NCBI GenBank assembly: GCA_030704425.1
Contig: JAPDHM010000002.1
Coordinates: forward strand, 682,001-746,000
From: Rhodobacteraceae bacterium IMCC1909
Lineage (GTDB): Bacteria; Pseudomonadota; Alphaproteobacteria; Rhodobacterales; Rhodobacteraceae
DNA: 64,000 nucleotides
Direction: 5' to 3'
Shown: positions 48,838 through 56,792 of the stretch, in pieces
Position numbering within the stretch: position 1 is the stretch's first letter
Layout of the letters: the number at the start of each line of letters is the position of its first letter
Notes under the pieces: model-generated
Databases searched by the model: none
Told to the model about the DNA's origin: nothing
What the model saw: the letters and a program-made list of their open reading frames with translations, nothing else
Made by a program: the position numbers and the translations under genes

Positions 48838-49101
48838 AATTCTCCTTTCGATTAAGTCTACACTCACCGTCTCGCGCACTCAGTCGTCGGTCAAGGAAAA
48901 TGACGACTCTGGCTGGTGTTGTTTCTTTCCGGCCATATGTCAAAGACGTTAGGATTGCGCAGCCACCCCGCCAAACAAGCATCACCTTATTGCCTTCTGC
49001 AAAGCCTGTGCTTTCCAGCTCATAAATCGAAGAAAAATATTTTCAAGATCCCTTCCGCTTTGGCAAGAAACAGGAATAGAGTGCCGAACAGGAGGTGGGA
49101 G

Positions 49102-51507
49102 ATGAAATCTCAAGCACGCGTTGTGGTTATTGGCGGCGGAATCGCTGGCTGCTCAACCCTTTACCATTTGACCCAAGAGGGTTGGAGCGATTTGGTCCTC
49201 GTGGAGCGCGATGAATTGACCTCAGGCACCACCTGGCATTCTGCGGCACAGGTCACCAATTTCGGCATGTCGCAGGTGATGATTGGTCTCAAAAGCCATT
49301 CGATCAAACTCTATAAAGAGCTGGCCTCAGATAGCGACTATCCGGTCGGCTATAACTATGGAGATGGGGGCATCCGGCTCGCAAATACCCAAGATCACAT
49401 GGACGGATACGCCCATTTCACCAGCCTGGCCAAGGGCATGGGCGTTGAGTTCGAAGTGCTAGATGCACAGGAATGCGCCCGGCGGCACCCGTTGATTTCG
49501 ACCGAAAATCTAATGGGTGGCCTCTGGGACCCAACCGATGGCCATATCGATCCGGCTCAGCTCTGCCAAGCCTTGGCGCGCCGAGCCCGCGCCGCTGGAG
49601 CTGAGGTCTACCGGTACACCTCTGTCACGGACCTTACGCAGCATGCCGATGACAGCTGGACAGTACATACGGACAAGGGTGATATTCGCGCAGAAATTGT
49701 CGTCAACGCCTGTGGATACCGGGTCAATGAGGTTGGCGCGATGATGGGGGTGGAACATCCTGTTGCCAGCATGGAGCATCAGTATTTCATCACCGAAGAC
49801 ATGCCCGGCGTTATGGCAGCTGGACATCGGATCCCGCTGCTGCGCTGCCCCATTTCAGACTACTATTCACGCCAGGAAAAGAATGGCCTTTTGGTCGGGT
49901 TTTATGAACAAGATTGCAAGACCTGGGGCATGGATGGGATTGATCCCAAATTCAGCAATGATCTATGCCCGGATGACTTGGACCGGGTTATGGATGTGTT
50001 GGAAGGGGCAATCGCCCGTATGCCAGCCCTTGCGGAAGTTGGCATCAAACAGGTGGTCAATGGCCCCATCACCTATACCATCGACGGCACCCCTTTGGTT
50101 GGGCCGATTCCCGGCAAGCGCAACGCCTTTTGCATCATAGGTCTCAGGGCCGGGCTTGGTGAGGGCGGTGGTCACGGCTGGCTCCTGGCACAGCAAATTG
50201 TCCATGGGGAGGCCTGTTATGACACATGGGCCTTAGATCCACGGCGTTTCACCGGCCATGCCACGCAAGAATTGACGTCTCTTTACGCCATCCAAGATTA
50301 TCAAAACGAGTTTCGCTTTCATCTGCCCCATGAGCACCGCCCAGCGGGGCGCCCAGCCAAAACCACACCTCTGACCCCGATCTTGGAGCAGGCCGGCGCA
50401 CATTTCACTGTGGTCAATGGCTGGGAGCGGTCGGACTATTTCAAACCCACCCCCGATTTTGTAGAAGACTATGGCTATAGCTACACAAAGGTGCATGAGC
50501 TGGTCGCAGCCGAGGTGGCACGGGTGCAAAATCATGTGGCGCTTGCGGAAGTGAACGGGTTCAATCGGATTGAGATCACCGGCCCAGGCGCGCACGATTG
50601 GCTCGATTATATGATCTGCTCTCGCGTGCCGCGCAAAATTGGAAAAGTGGGGCTTGGGTATCTTCTCAATGATTATGGCAATGTAAAAGCAGAAGCCACG
50701 ATCGCCAATCTCCCCGATGGCCGCATTTGGTATGGATCGGCCGCAGCCGCAGAATTCCATGATATGGATTGGTTGAGCAAGCATCTTCCGAAAGATGGCT
50801 CCGTCACGCTGCGCAGTTTGACCAATGACCACACGATCTTAGTCTTGGCCGGGCCAAAATCCCGCGCCGTGCTCAGCGCTTGCGCCAGAGGCGATTGGTC
50901 AGCCGCAGGCTTTCCTTGGCTTTCGGTCCGCGAGGCCCGCATTGGACATGCGCCGGCAATCGTCATGTCGGTGAGCTTTTCAGGTGAATCGGCCTATGAA
51001 ATCCACCTTCCCAATTCCGCGCTCTTCGCCGCTTACTCAGCGCTGATGCGGGCCGGCGCCGCCCATGATATCGGACATTTCGGTGCGCGCGCCGTGGACA
51101 GTATGCGCATGGAGAAAGGCTATCTCCACTGGAAATCAGATCTGATCACTGAGTTTGACCCCTATGAGACTGGACTCGACCGGTTTGTCTGCCGCGACAA
51201 AGACTTCCTGGGAAAAGCAGCGCTCATGGCCCGCGGCGACAAGAAACGCCGCCAGCTGCAGATGCTTGAGATTGACGCCAATCACGCAAGCCCACAACCC
51301 AGCGACAGCCTTTATGCTGGCGGGCGGCTGATAGGCTCGGTCACCTCTGCCGACTGGGGGCACCGCACGGGCAAGAATATCGCCTATGCCTTTATGCAGC
51401 CCGATATTGTCGAGGGCATCACTGTTGATATCATCGGCAAGCCCTATGCGGCCAGACTTCTGAACGGGCCAGTTTATGACCCAGACAACAGCCGGGTTAA
51501 ATCTTAG
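49102..51507 (+). CDS. FAD-dependent dimethylglycine/sarcosine dehydrogenase-like protein with GcvT domain
   Basis: An 801-residue oxidative N-demethylase-like protein. The N-terminal FAD-binding motif is VIGGGIAGCSTLYHL, followed by SGTTWHSAAQVTNFG, the DAO fold to about residue 390, a FAO_M linker and the aminomethyltransferase (GcvT) domains to the end (SVREARIGHAPAIVMSVSFSGE by parts, VDSMRMEKGYLHW). Relatives remove methyl groups from dimethylglycine or sarcosine, passing formaldehyde to tetrahydrofolate in the C-terminal half. ATG 49102 is placed by an AACAGGAGGTGGG ribosome-binding site. It is divergent from the MttB-family gene. Confidence 0.88.
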   Translation: MKSQARVVVIGGGIAGCSTLYHLTQEGWSDLVLVERDELTSGTTWHSAAQVTNFGMSQVMIGLKSHSIKLYKELASDSDYPVGYNYGDGGIRLANTQDHMDGYAHFTSLAKGMGVEFEVLDAQECARRHPLISTENLMGGLWDPTDGHIDPAQLCQALARRARAAGAEVYRYTSVTDLTQHADDSWTVHTDKGDIRAEIVVNACGYRVNEVGAMMGVEHPVASMEHQYFITEDMPGVMAAGHRIPLLRCPISDYYSRQEKNGLLVGFYEQDCKTWGMDGIDPKFSNDLCPDDLDRVMDVLEGAIARMPALAEVGIKQVVNGPITYTIDGTPLVGPIPGKRNAFCIIGLRAGLGEGGGHGWLLAQQIVHGEACYDTWALDPRRFTGHATQELTSLYAIQDYQNEFRFHLPHEHRPAGRPAKTTPLTPILEQAGAHFTVVNGWERSDYFKPTPDFVEDYGYSYTKVHELVAAEVARVQNHVALAEVNGFNRIEITGPGAHDWLDYMICSRVPRKIGKVGLGYLLNDYGNVKAEATIANLPDGRIWYGSAAAAEFHDMDWLSKHLPKDGSVTLRSLTNDHTILVLAGPKSRAVLSACARGDWSAAGFPWLSVREARIGHAPAIVMSVSFSGESAYEIHLPNSALFAAYSALMRAGAAHDIGHFGARAVDSMRMEKGYLHWKSDLITEFDPYETGLDRFVCRDKDFLGKAALMARGDKKRRQLQMLEIDANHASPQPSDSLYAGGRLIGSVTSADWGHRTGKNIAYAFMQPDIVEGITVDIIGKPYAARLLNGPVYDPDNSRVKS

Positions 51508-51519
51508 AGCCGCATAAAA

Positions 51520-51542
51520 AAACGGGCCCATAGGGCCCGTTT
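51520..51542. terminator. Bidirectional hairpin terminator between the GcvT-flavoprotein gene and tauC
   Basis: A perfect 10-bp stem (AAACGGGCCC/GGGCCCGTTT) with a three-base loop lies between convergent genes. A-runs on one side and T-runs on the other give U-tracts in both directions. Confidence 0.85.
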
Positions 51543-51551
51543 GATAAGGTC

Positions 51552-52862
51552 TTAAACTTTACCTTTCCAAGGCACCAGCCAGCCTTCAAGCTTGCGGATT
51601 CCAATGTCGATGGCAAAACCGATCACACCAATGAGGATAATCCCCACAATCACGATATCTGTCAGCTGAAACTTAGCGGCGACCATGATCATCATGCCAA
51701 GACCTTTTTCCGCCGCCACCAATTCAGCCGCCACAACCGTGCCCCAACACACGCCCATGGCCACCCGTGCGCCAGTAAAGATCTCAGGCAGGGAGTTTGG
51801 AATGATCACCTTACGCAAAATTTGCGATTTTTTGGCACCCAAGGAATAGGCCGCATGCACTTTGGCAATGGCCACACCGGACACGCCAGAGCGCGCCGCG
51901 ATAGCCATGATCCAGAGCGCTGCAAGAAAGAGCAAGATCACTTTGGACGTCTCACCAATGCCGAACCAAATAATCATCAAGGGGATCAAGGCCAAGGGCG
52001 GCACAGGGCGCATAAATTCGACAATCGGATCAAACCAGCCCCGCGCCCAATTGGTCAACCCCATGGCGTAACCGAGGGGAATACCCACAAGCGCGCCAAA
52101 GATAAAACCAAGCAACACACGCTGCAAAGAGGCCCAAGTATGCTCAAGCAGGGTGAAATTGCGATAACCTTCACGATTCAGCTGTAAAAAGCGGTTCGTC
52201 GTCACTTCCGGGGCAGGCAGATAAAGCCGCGCCATGCGAAACCCGGTGGAGGGTTCGAAGAACGGCGTGCCTTTTTCGGTCAGCGCCAAGCGTCCCTCGG
52301 ACAAGATAATCTGCTCACCAGGTGTGAGGGCCTGTCCATTAAGATGGGTCACAATGGCCCCATCGGATTTTTTGAACTCATCATTTTGGAACACAGAGAT
52401 CAGCTTTGATCCATAACGCGGGATGACCAATGTATCGTTCTTTGCGAACCCTTCGCCGAGATCAACGTCAGGTTTGTTCGGAATTTTCCCTGGCGCTCCA
52501 TTGGCATCTTCTGTCAACTGAACATCTTCAGGGTAGACCAAAATGGAAACGGTTGCGTCATCGCTGCGTCCATCCGGCAAGGTAGAGGTATAGGTGAATT
52601 CCACTATACCCTCGAACGGACCTTTAGCCTTGAACAAAGGCAAGGATGAATTGGTAAAAGCCACCCAAAGGGCGAAAATCGCCAGAACCGAAATCACTGA
52701 AGCGGCCCGGTTCGCCTTTACAGCGCTTTCATCGCCAAAGGTCACCGTCTTGAGTGAGGTAAAATCAGCGCGGGTAAAAAATCGTTTTGTGGCCCAAGCT
52801 ACAATCACCATACTAACCGCAAAAATCGCGATATATACGGCAAGAAGGATCAAACCGGTCAT
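51552..52862 (-). CDS. tauC: Taurine ABC transporter permease TauC with N-terminal extension
   Basis: A 436-residue inner-membrane permease. The C-terminal half is a normal TauC/SsuC-type domain (EHTWASLQRVLLGFIFGAL, PPLALIPLMIIWFGIG, and the EAA-like loop AYSLGAKKSQILRKVIIPNSLPEI by parts). About 180 residues precede it: two hydrophobic segments (residues 1-25 and about 55-75) and a soluble stretch of roughly 110 residues (DATVSILVYPEDV and onward). Enterobacterial TauC is about 275 residues, so the extension is notable. ATG 52862 overlaps the tauB stop as ATGA. Confidence 0.92.
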   Translation of the reverse strand: MTGLILLAVYIAIFAVSMVIVAWATKRFFTRADFTSLKTVTFGDESAVKANRAASVISVLAIFALWVAFTNSSLPLFKAKGPFEGIVEFTYTSTLPDGRSDDATVSILVYPEDVQLTEDANGAPGKIPNKPDVDLGEGFAKNDTLVIPRYGSKLISVFQNDEFKKSDGAIVTHLNGQALTPGEQIILSEGRLALTEKGTPFFEPSTGFRMARLYLPAPEVTTNRFLQLNREGYRNFTLLEHTWASLQRVLLGFIFGALVGIPLGYAMGLTNWARGWFDPIVEFMRPVPPLALIPLMIIWFGIGETSKVILLFLAALWIMAIAARSGVSGVAIAKVHAAYSLGAKKSQILRKVIIPNSLPEIFTGARVAMGVCWGTVVAAELVAAEKGLGMMIMVAAKFQLTDIVIVGIILIGVIGFAIDIGIRKLEGWLVPWKGKV

Positions 52863-53665
52863 GCGCTTTCCTCCGTGCGGCCCATTATTTCTTCTTCCAT
52901 TTCCCAAATCATCGCCAAAATCTCCTCACGGGTTTTGGCGTAATCGGGATGTTTCTTAACCGCGCGTAAATCCGCGCCAACACCCATTTCCGCAAAGGGC
53001 AGGCGATATTCTTTGTGGATACGTCCCGGACGCGGCGCCATAACCAAAAGGCGCTCGCCCAAGAGCAGTGCTTCTTCCACCGAATGGGTGATCAAAATAA
53101 TCGTCTTGCCGGTCTCTTTCCACAGATCCAAAACCAAAGATTGCATCTTTTCGCGGGTCAAAGCATCCAGAGCCCCCAAAGGCTCATCCATCAAAATCAC
53201 ATCCGGCTCATTGGCCAAACACCGGGCCAAAGCCACACGCTGCTGCATACCACCGGACAGCTCATAAACCGCCTTATCTTTGAAATCTTGCAAACCCACG
53301 ACTTCCAGCAGACGGTCTACGATTTTCATGCTGTCTTGGCGGGGCATCTTTTTCATGTCTGGGCCGAAAGAAACATTCTCCCGCACCGTCATCCATTCAA
53401 ACAAAGCGCCTTGCTGAAATACCATACCCCGTTCTGGACCCGGTCCCTTGACCGCGTGGTCATTGACAACGACCTGCCCTTCGGTGGGCGCCAAGAATCC
53501 GGCCACGATATTCAGCAATGTGGTTTTGCCACAACCTGATGGGCCAAGAACACTTAGCAATTCTCCAGATTTTATGTCCAAGGTTACGTTTTTGAGCGCT
53601 TGTACGGATCCCCCATTGGGCAAATCGAAGCGCATAGAAATATTGTCAATAAGCAGGCCTGACAC
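52859..53665 (-). CDS. tauB: Taurine ABC transporter ATP-binding protein TauB
   Basis: A 268-residue ABC ATPase with Walker A LGPSGCGKTT, Q-loop VFQQGALFEW, signature LSGGMQQRVALAR and Walker B VILMDEPLGALD. These and the position between tauA and tauC assign it to taurine import. I place the start at a GTG (53665) 7 bases after a GGGAG box; an ATG seven codons upstream would include that box in the coding sequence. Translation is coupled to tauC through an ATGA overlap. A hairpin terminator lies between tauA and this gene. Confidence 0.93.
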   Translation of the reverse strand: MSGLLIDNISMRFDLPNGGSVQALKNVTLDIKSGELLSVLGPSGCGKTTLLNIVAGFLAPTEGQVVVNDHAVKGPGPERGMVFQQGALFEWMTVRENVSFGPDMKKMPRQDSMKIVDRLLEVVGLQDFKDKAVYELSGGMQQRVALARCLANEPDVILMDEPLGALDALTREKMQSLVLDLWKETGKTIILITHSVEEALLLGERLLVMAPRPGRIHKEYRLPFAEMGVGADLRAVKKHPDYAKTREEILAMIWEMEEEIMGRTEESA

Positions 53666-53741
53666 CTGAAGCTCCCATCTGGCCAAAATGCTTGGCCTTC
53701 TCTCATGTTAACGGAGAATTCCCGCGTACTAATCACGCAGT

Positions 53742-53777
53742 AAAAAGAGAGGTAGGCGATCTGAAACCGCCTACCTC
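53742..53777 (-). terminator. Hairpin terminator/attenuator between tauA and tauB
   Basis: On the minus strand GAGGTAGGCG pairs perfectly with CGCCTACCTC (10 bp, 9-base loop) and is followed by TCTTTTTAC. It begins 10 bases after the tauA stop and about 80 bases before tauB. Partial termination here would give more binding protein than transporter. Confidence 0.8.
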
Positions 53778-53786
53778 AATTAAAAT

Positions 53787-54788
53787 TTACATTCCTTTGG
53801 CAGCTGCCAGAGGACCTGTGTTTACATTGTCAACATAGCTGTCTTTGGCGCTGTCGATTGAACCTGCGTTCACGAAGACATCCGCCACACCTTTCATGAA
53901 GGTCTGCGCGTTGCCGCTGAGCCAAGACTTGGACAATTGTGTGTCGATGTCTGGGAAAACAAAGGTGCTCATGGAACCTTTTGCATCTTCAACGCTCATA
54001 CCCGCATCTTGTGCGATCATATTGGCCATGAATTCAGGCTGAGAGGCATTCCATGCCGCATTGGCATCGGCTGTTACAGCCAAGAATTTTGCCACAACAT
54101 CGGCATTTTCAGCGACAAAACCAGAAGGTGCTGTGGTCACATCAAAGACCAAAATACCCAGCTCAGTTTTTTCTGAACCGGTCAGCAATACATTGCCAGA
54201 TTCTTTCATACGGCGCAGCGCACCGCCCCAGCCGCAAGCCATGTCTACAGCGCCTTGTGCTAAGGCCGCTTGGCCTTCAGCAGGGGCCATGTCCACAACA
54301 GTCAAGCTATCAAGGGATACGCCAAAATGCTCCATTTGCTTCAGGAAGCCGTAATGTGCCGCAGTGCCCAACGGCACGGCAACTTTCTTGCCCACTAATT
54401 CGCCGGCGGAGTTCTTGTCAATTTCCAAGCCAGATGCGACCACACAGTTGTCATTGTCCGCATAGGACACAGCCACATCAACGATTTGCAGATCCTGACC
54501 CGCAGATGTTGCAACTACGAAAGGAGGCACACCTTGAGACACGGAAATATCAATATCACCGGAGGCCATGGCTGCAGACATTGCTGTGCCTGTGTCGAAA
54601 GAAACCCAGTTTACCTTCATGCCCAAAGCGGCGTCATAGGCACCAGAAACTTTCGCAGCTTGGAATGGCATGGGCCACTCAAGGAAATATGCAACGTTCA
54701 ACTCGCCATGCCCGCCCGCAAATGCAGCGGAGCCTGACACCAAAGTTACCCCAGCAACAGCACCCTTCAATGCAGTTTTCAATTTCAT
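53787..54788 (-). CDS. tauA: Taurine ABC transporter substrate-binding protein TauA
   Basis: A 333-residue periplasmic binding protein. It begins with a Sec signal peptide (MKLKTALKGAVAGVTLVSGS, with AFA as the likely cleavage site), and then NVAYFLEWPMPFQ, a stretch typical of roseobacter TauA. DIDISVSQGVPPFVVATSAG and NDNCVVASGL follow. The start at 54788 has a GGGAG box 8 bases upstream. It is the first gene of tauABC and is divergent from tpa across a 460-base regulatory region. Confidence 0.95.
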   Translation of the reverse strand: MKLKTALKGAVAGVTLVSGSAAFAGGHGELNVAYFLEWPMPFQAAKVSGAYDAALGMKVNWVSFDTGTAMSAAMASGDIDISVSQGVPPFVVATSAGQDLQIVDVAVSYADNDNCVVASGLEIDKNSAGELVGKKVAVPLGTAAHYGFLKQMEHFGVSLDSLTVVDMAPAEGQAALAQGAVDMACGWGGALRRMKESGNVLLTGSEKTELGILVFDVTTAPSGFVAENADVVAKFLAVTADANAAWNASQPEFMANMIAQDAGMSVEDAKGSMSTFVFPDIDTQLSKSWLSGNAQTFMKGVADVFVNAGSIDSAKDSYVDNVNTGPLAAAKGM

Positions 54789-54973
54789 ATCATTTTCTCC
54801 CATTTGCGCTGGCGCTTAATGCCCAGCTTGTTTACGTCGTCTATTCTCGCCAGGATGAGACCGGCTTGCACGGTCAAAAACGGCACACCTTAGGAGTATA
54901 CCGAACCATAAAATAAGAGTCGCGCAAAGCAAATTCTTGAATTTTCTCTGAATAATTGTGCGATATCACTCAA

Positions 54974-54990
54974 ATTAGTCAGAGACTAAT
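54974..54990. promoter_or_regulatory. Palindrome upstream of tauA
   Basis: Perfect 7-base arms ATTAGTC and GACTAAT around AGA. The size and symmetry suit a dimeric helix-turn-helix regulator, about 185 bases upstream of the tauA start. The protein that would bind it is unknown; it does not resemble the TauR half-sites. Confidence 0.4.
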
Positions 54991-55129
54991 ATTCGCTCAA
55001 ACTTGCGCAGCTTTTGATTTGATCTCTCCCAGTTTCACAACGAGCCGCGGCCGATCTTCACGCCAACACAACGACATCATCCGCGCAACACTGCAAACAG
55101 TCGTCGCGTGCAGCAAGAGGAAATGCTTT

Positions 55130-55162
55130 TTGGACATACAGAGGTTATATATCTGGACCTAT
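55130..55162 (+). promoter_or_regulatory. Putative TauR operator upstream of tpa
   Basis: Two direct half-sites, TTGGACATAC (55130-55139) and CTGGACCTAT (55153-55162), lie 23 bases apart start to start and point toward tpa. The distal end is about 120 bases and the proximal end about 90 bases before the start codon, a position suited to activation. They match the CTGGACYTAA-like direct repeats known for TauR of Rhodobacter capsulatus. Confidence 0.7.
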
Positions 55163-55250
55163 TTCTACTCTGGCTTTTCTGCGCTGATAGCGGTCAACTC
55201 AGGACAATAGAATCCGACTATCCCATAAGATCTAAAAAGGAGCGTGGCCT

Positions 55251-56639
55251 ATGGACGGCAATCTACAAAATGATTTGAGTGACGTTGTCGCCAACGACAA
55301 AGCCCATGTTTGGCATCACTTGATCCAACATAAAATGTTCGAAACCGCTGACCCCAATATTATTGTTGAGGGCAAAGGCATGCGGGTTTGGAATCAAGCC
55401 GGCAAGGAGCATCTGGATGCGGTCTCCGGCGGGGTTTGGACCGTCAACGTCGGCTACGGCCGCGAGAGCATCGCCGATGCCGTGCGCGATCAATTGGTCA
55501 AGATGAACTATTTTGCCGGCTCTGCTGGCTCGATTCCTGCGGCCAATTTTGCCAAACGCTTGATCGAAAAAATGCCAGGCATGAGCCGGGCCTATTTCGC
55601 AAACTCAGGATCGGAGGCCAATGAAAAAGGCTTCAAGATGATCCGGCAAATCGCGCACAAGAAATATGGTGGCAAGAAAAATAAAATTCTGTACCGCGAA
55701 CGCGATTATCACGGCACCACCATTGCGACTTTGGCGGCCGGTGGCCAGCATGAGCGCAGCGCCCAATATGGCCCCTTTCCTGAGGGTTTCATTTCTGTGC
55801 CTCATTGCCTTGAATATCGAGAAGCGGCGCAAGACAACCTCGGACAAGGCGAAAGCTACGGGCTACGCGCAGCAAATGCGATTGAAGATGTCATCCTGCG
55901 CGAAGGTCCCGACACCGTTGGCGGTTTGATCCTTGAACCAATCACAGCAGGTGGCGGCGTTATTGTACCCCCCGAAGGCTACTGGCCACGGGTGCAGGAA
56001 ATCTGCAAAAAATATGATGTCTTATTGATGATCGACGAAGTTGTTTGCGGCCTTGGGCGCACAGGCACCTGGTTTGGATATCAACATTACGATATCCAGC
56101 CAGATATCGTCACAATGGCCAAGGGCGTTGCTTCAGGCTATGCGGCCATCTCATTGACCGTCACCACGGAAGAGGTGTTCGAGCAATTCAAAGATGCCAG
56201 CGATCACATGGGATATTTCCGCGATATCTCCACCTTCGGCGGATGCACCGCAGGCCCGGCAGCAGCGCTGGAAAACATGCGCATCATTGAGGATGAAAAC
56301 CTTCTTGAAAATTGCACAGCCCGCGGAGCGCAATTGATTGCTAATCTCGAAGCCTTGGCTGAGAAACACAGCATCATTGGCGATGTCCGTGGTAAAGGCT
56401 TGTTCTGCGGCGCAGAGCTGGTGACGAACCGCGAAACCCGCGAACCGGCACCGGAAGCAAAAGTGCAGGCGGTGGTCAAAGACTGCATGGCGCAGGGCGT
56501 CATCATCGGCGCGACAAACCGCTCCTTGCCAGGGTTTAACAACACTCTGTGCCTGTCACCGGCGCTCATTTGTACGGCCGAAGATATCGACCTCATCACC
56601 GATGCAATAGATCAGGCCTTAAGCCGAGTCTTTGGCTAA
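55251..56639 (+). CDS. tpa: Taurine--pyruvate aminotransferase
   Basis: A 462-residue class III PLP aminotransferase that transfers the amino group of taurine to pyruvate, giving sulfoacetaldehyde and alanine. Motifs: GGVWTVNVGYGRESIADAV near residue 60, FANSGSEANEKGFKM, YHGTTIATLAAGG, LMIDEVVCGLGRTG and the Schiff-base lysine in VTMAKGVASGYAA. AAAAGGAG precedes the ATG. It is followed by a strong terminator and then tauR, and sits opposite tauABC. Its product is the substrate of Xsc, encoded 14 kb away. Confidence 0.95.
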   Translation: MDGNLQNDLSDVVANDKAHVWHHLIQHKMFETADPNIIVEGKGMRVWNQAGKEHLDAVSGGVWTVNVGYGRESIADAVRDQLVKMNYFAGSAGSIPAANFAKRLIEKMPGMSRAYFANSGSEANEKGFKMIRQIAHKKYGGKKNKILYRERDYHGTTIATLAAGGQHERSAQYGPFPEGFISVPHCLEYREAAQDNLGQGESYGLRAANAIEDVILREGPDTVGGLILEPITAGGGVIVPPEGYWPRVQEICKKYDVLLMIDEVVCGLGRTGTWFGYQHYDIQPDIVTMAKGVASGYAAISLTVTTEEVFEQFKDASDHMGYFRDISTFGGCTAGPAAALENMRIIEDENLLENCTARGAQLIANLEALAEKHSIIGDVRGKGLFCGAELVTNRETREPAPEAKVQAVVKDCMAQGVIIGATNRSLPGFNNTLCLSPALICTAEDIDLITDAIDQALSRVFG

Positions 56640-56660
56640 TCCTCCCAAAGCCTGACTAAA

Positions 56661-56688
56661 AAGGCAGGGCCTGTCCCTGCCTTTTTTA
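56661..56688 (+). terminator. Intrinsic terminator after tpa
   Basis: AAAGGCAGGG pairs with CCCTGCCTTT across a five-base loop and runs into a T-tract of six. It lies 21 bases past the tpa stop codon, so tauR is expected to have its own promoter. Confidence 0.92.
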
Positions 56689-56758
56689 TACCCAGCCAAA
56701 TATTTCCAAACATGCCACCACTTCTAGACCTTGCGCCCCTACAGAAAACTCGGCATCA

Positions 56759-56791
56759 ATAGATCCAAAAGTCATATAGGTTTAGGTCCAA
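56759..56791 (-). promoter_or_regulatory. Putative TauR operator at the tauR start
   Basis: On the minus strand TTGGACCTAA (56782-56791) is followed by TTGGATCTAT (56759-56768), again 23 bases apart. The pair points away from tauR and ends one base before its start codon. A regulator bound here would block tauR transcription or translation initiation, so negative autoregulation is the simplest reading. Confidence 0.62.
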
Positions 56792-56792
56792 A

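Larger units (their letters stand above)
54789..55250. promoter_or_regulatory. Divergent tauA-tpa intergenic region
   Basis: This 462-base gene-free region separates tauABC from tpa-tauR-tauE and must hold both promoters. It contains a clear pair of TauR-like sites near tpa (55130-55162) and a palindrome ATTAGTC-AGA-GACTAAT at 54974-54990. Closer to tauA lies only a very weak pair with the right 23-base spacing (TTAGGAGTAT at 54890, ATAAGAGTCG at 54913). No coding frame here has convincing composition; I see no RNA gene in it. Confidence 0.7.

Noticed and set aside
54053-54916. 287-codon plus-strand frame opposite tauA
   Set aside because: Very rich in Ser, Arg, Gln, Pro and His, with no motif. 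tauA on the other strand has signal peptide and family matches.
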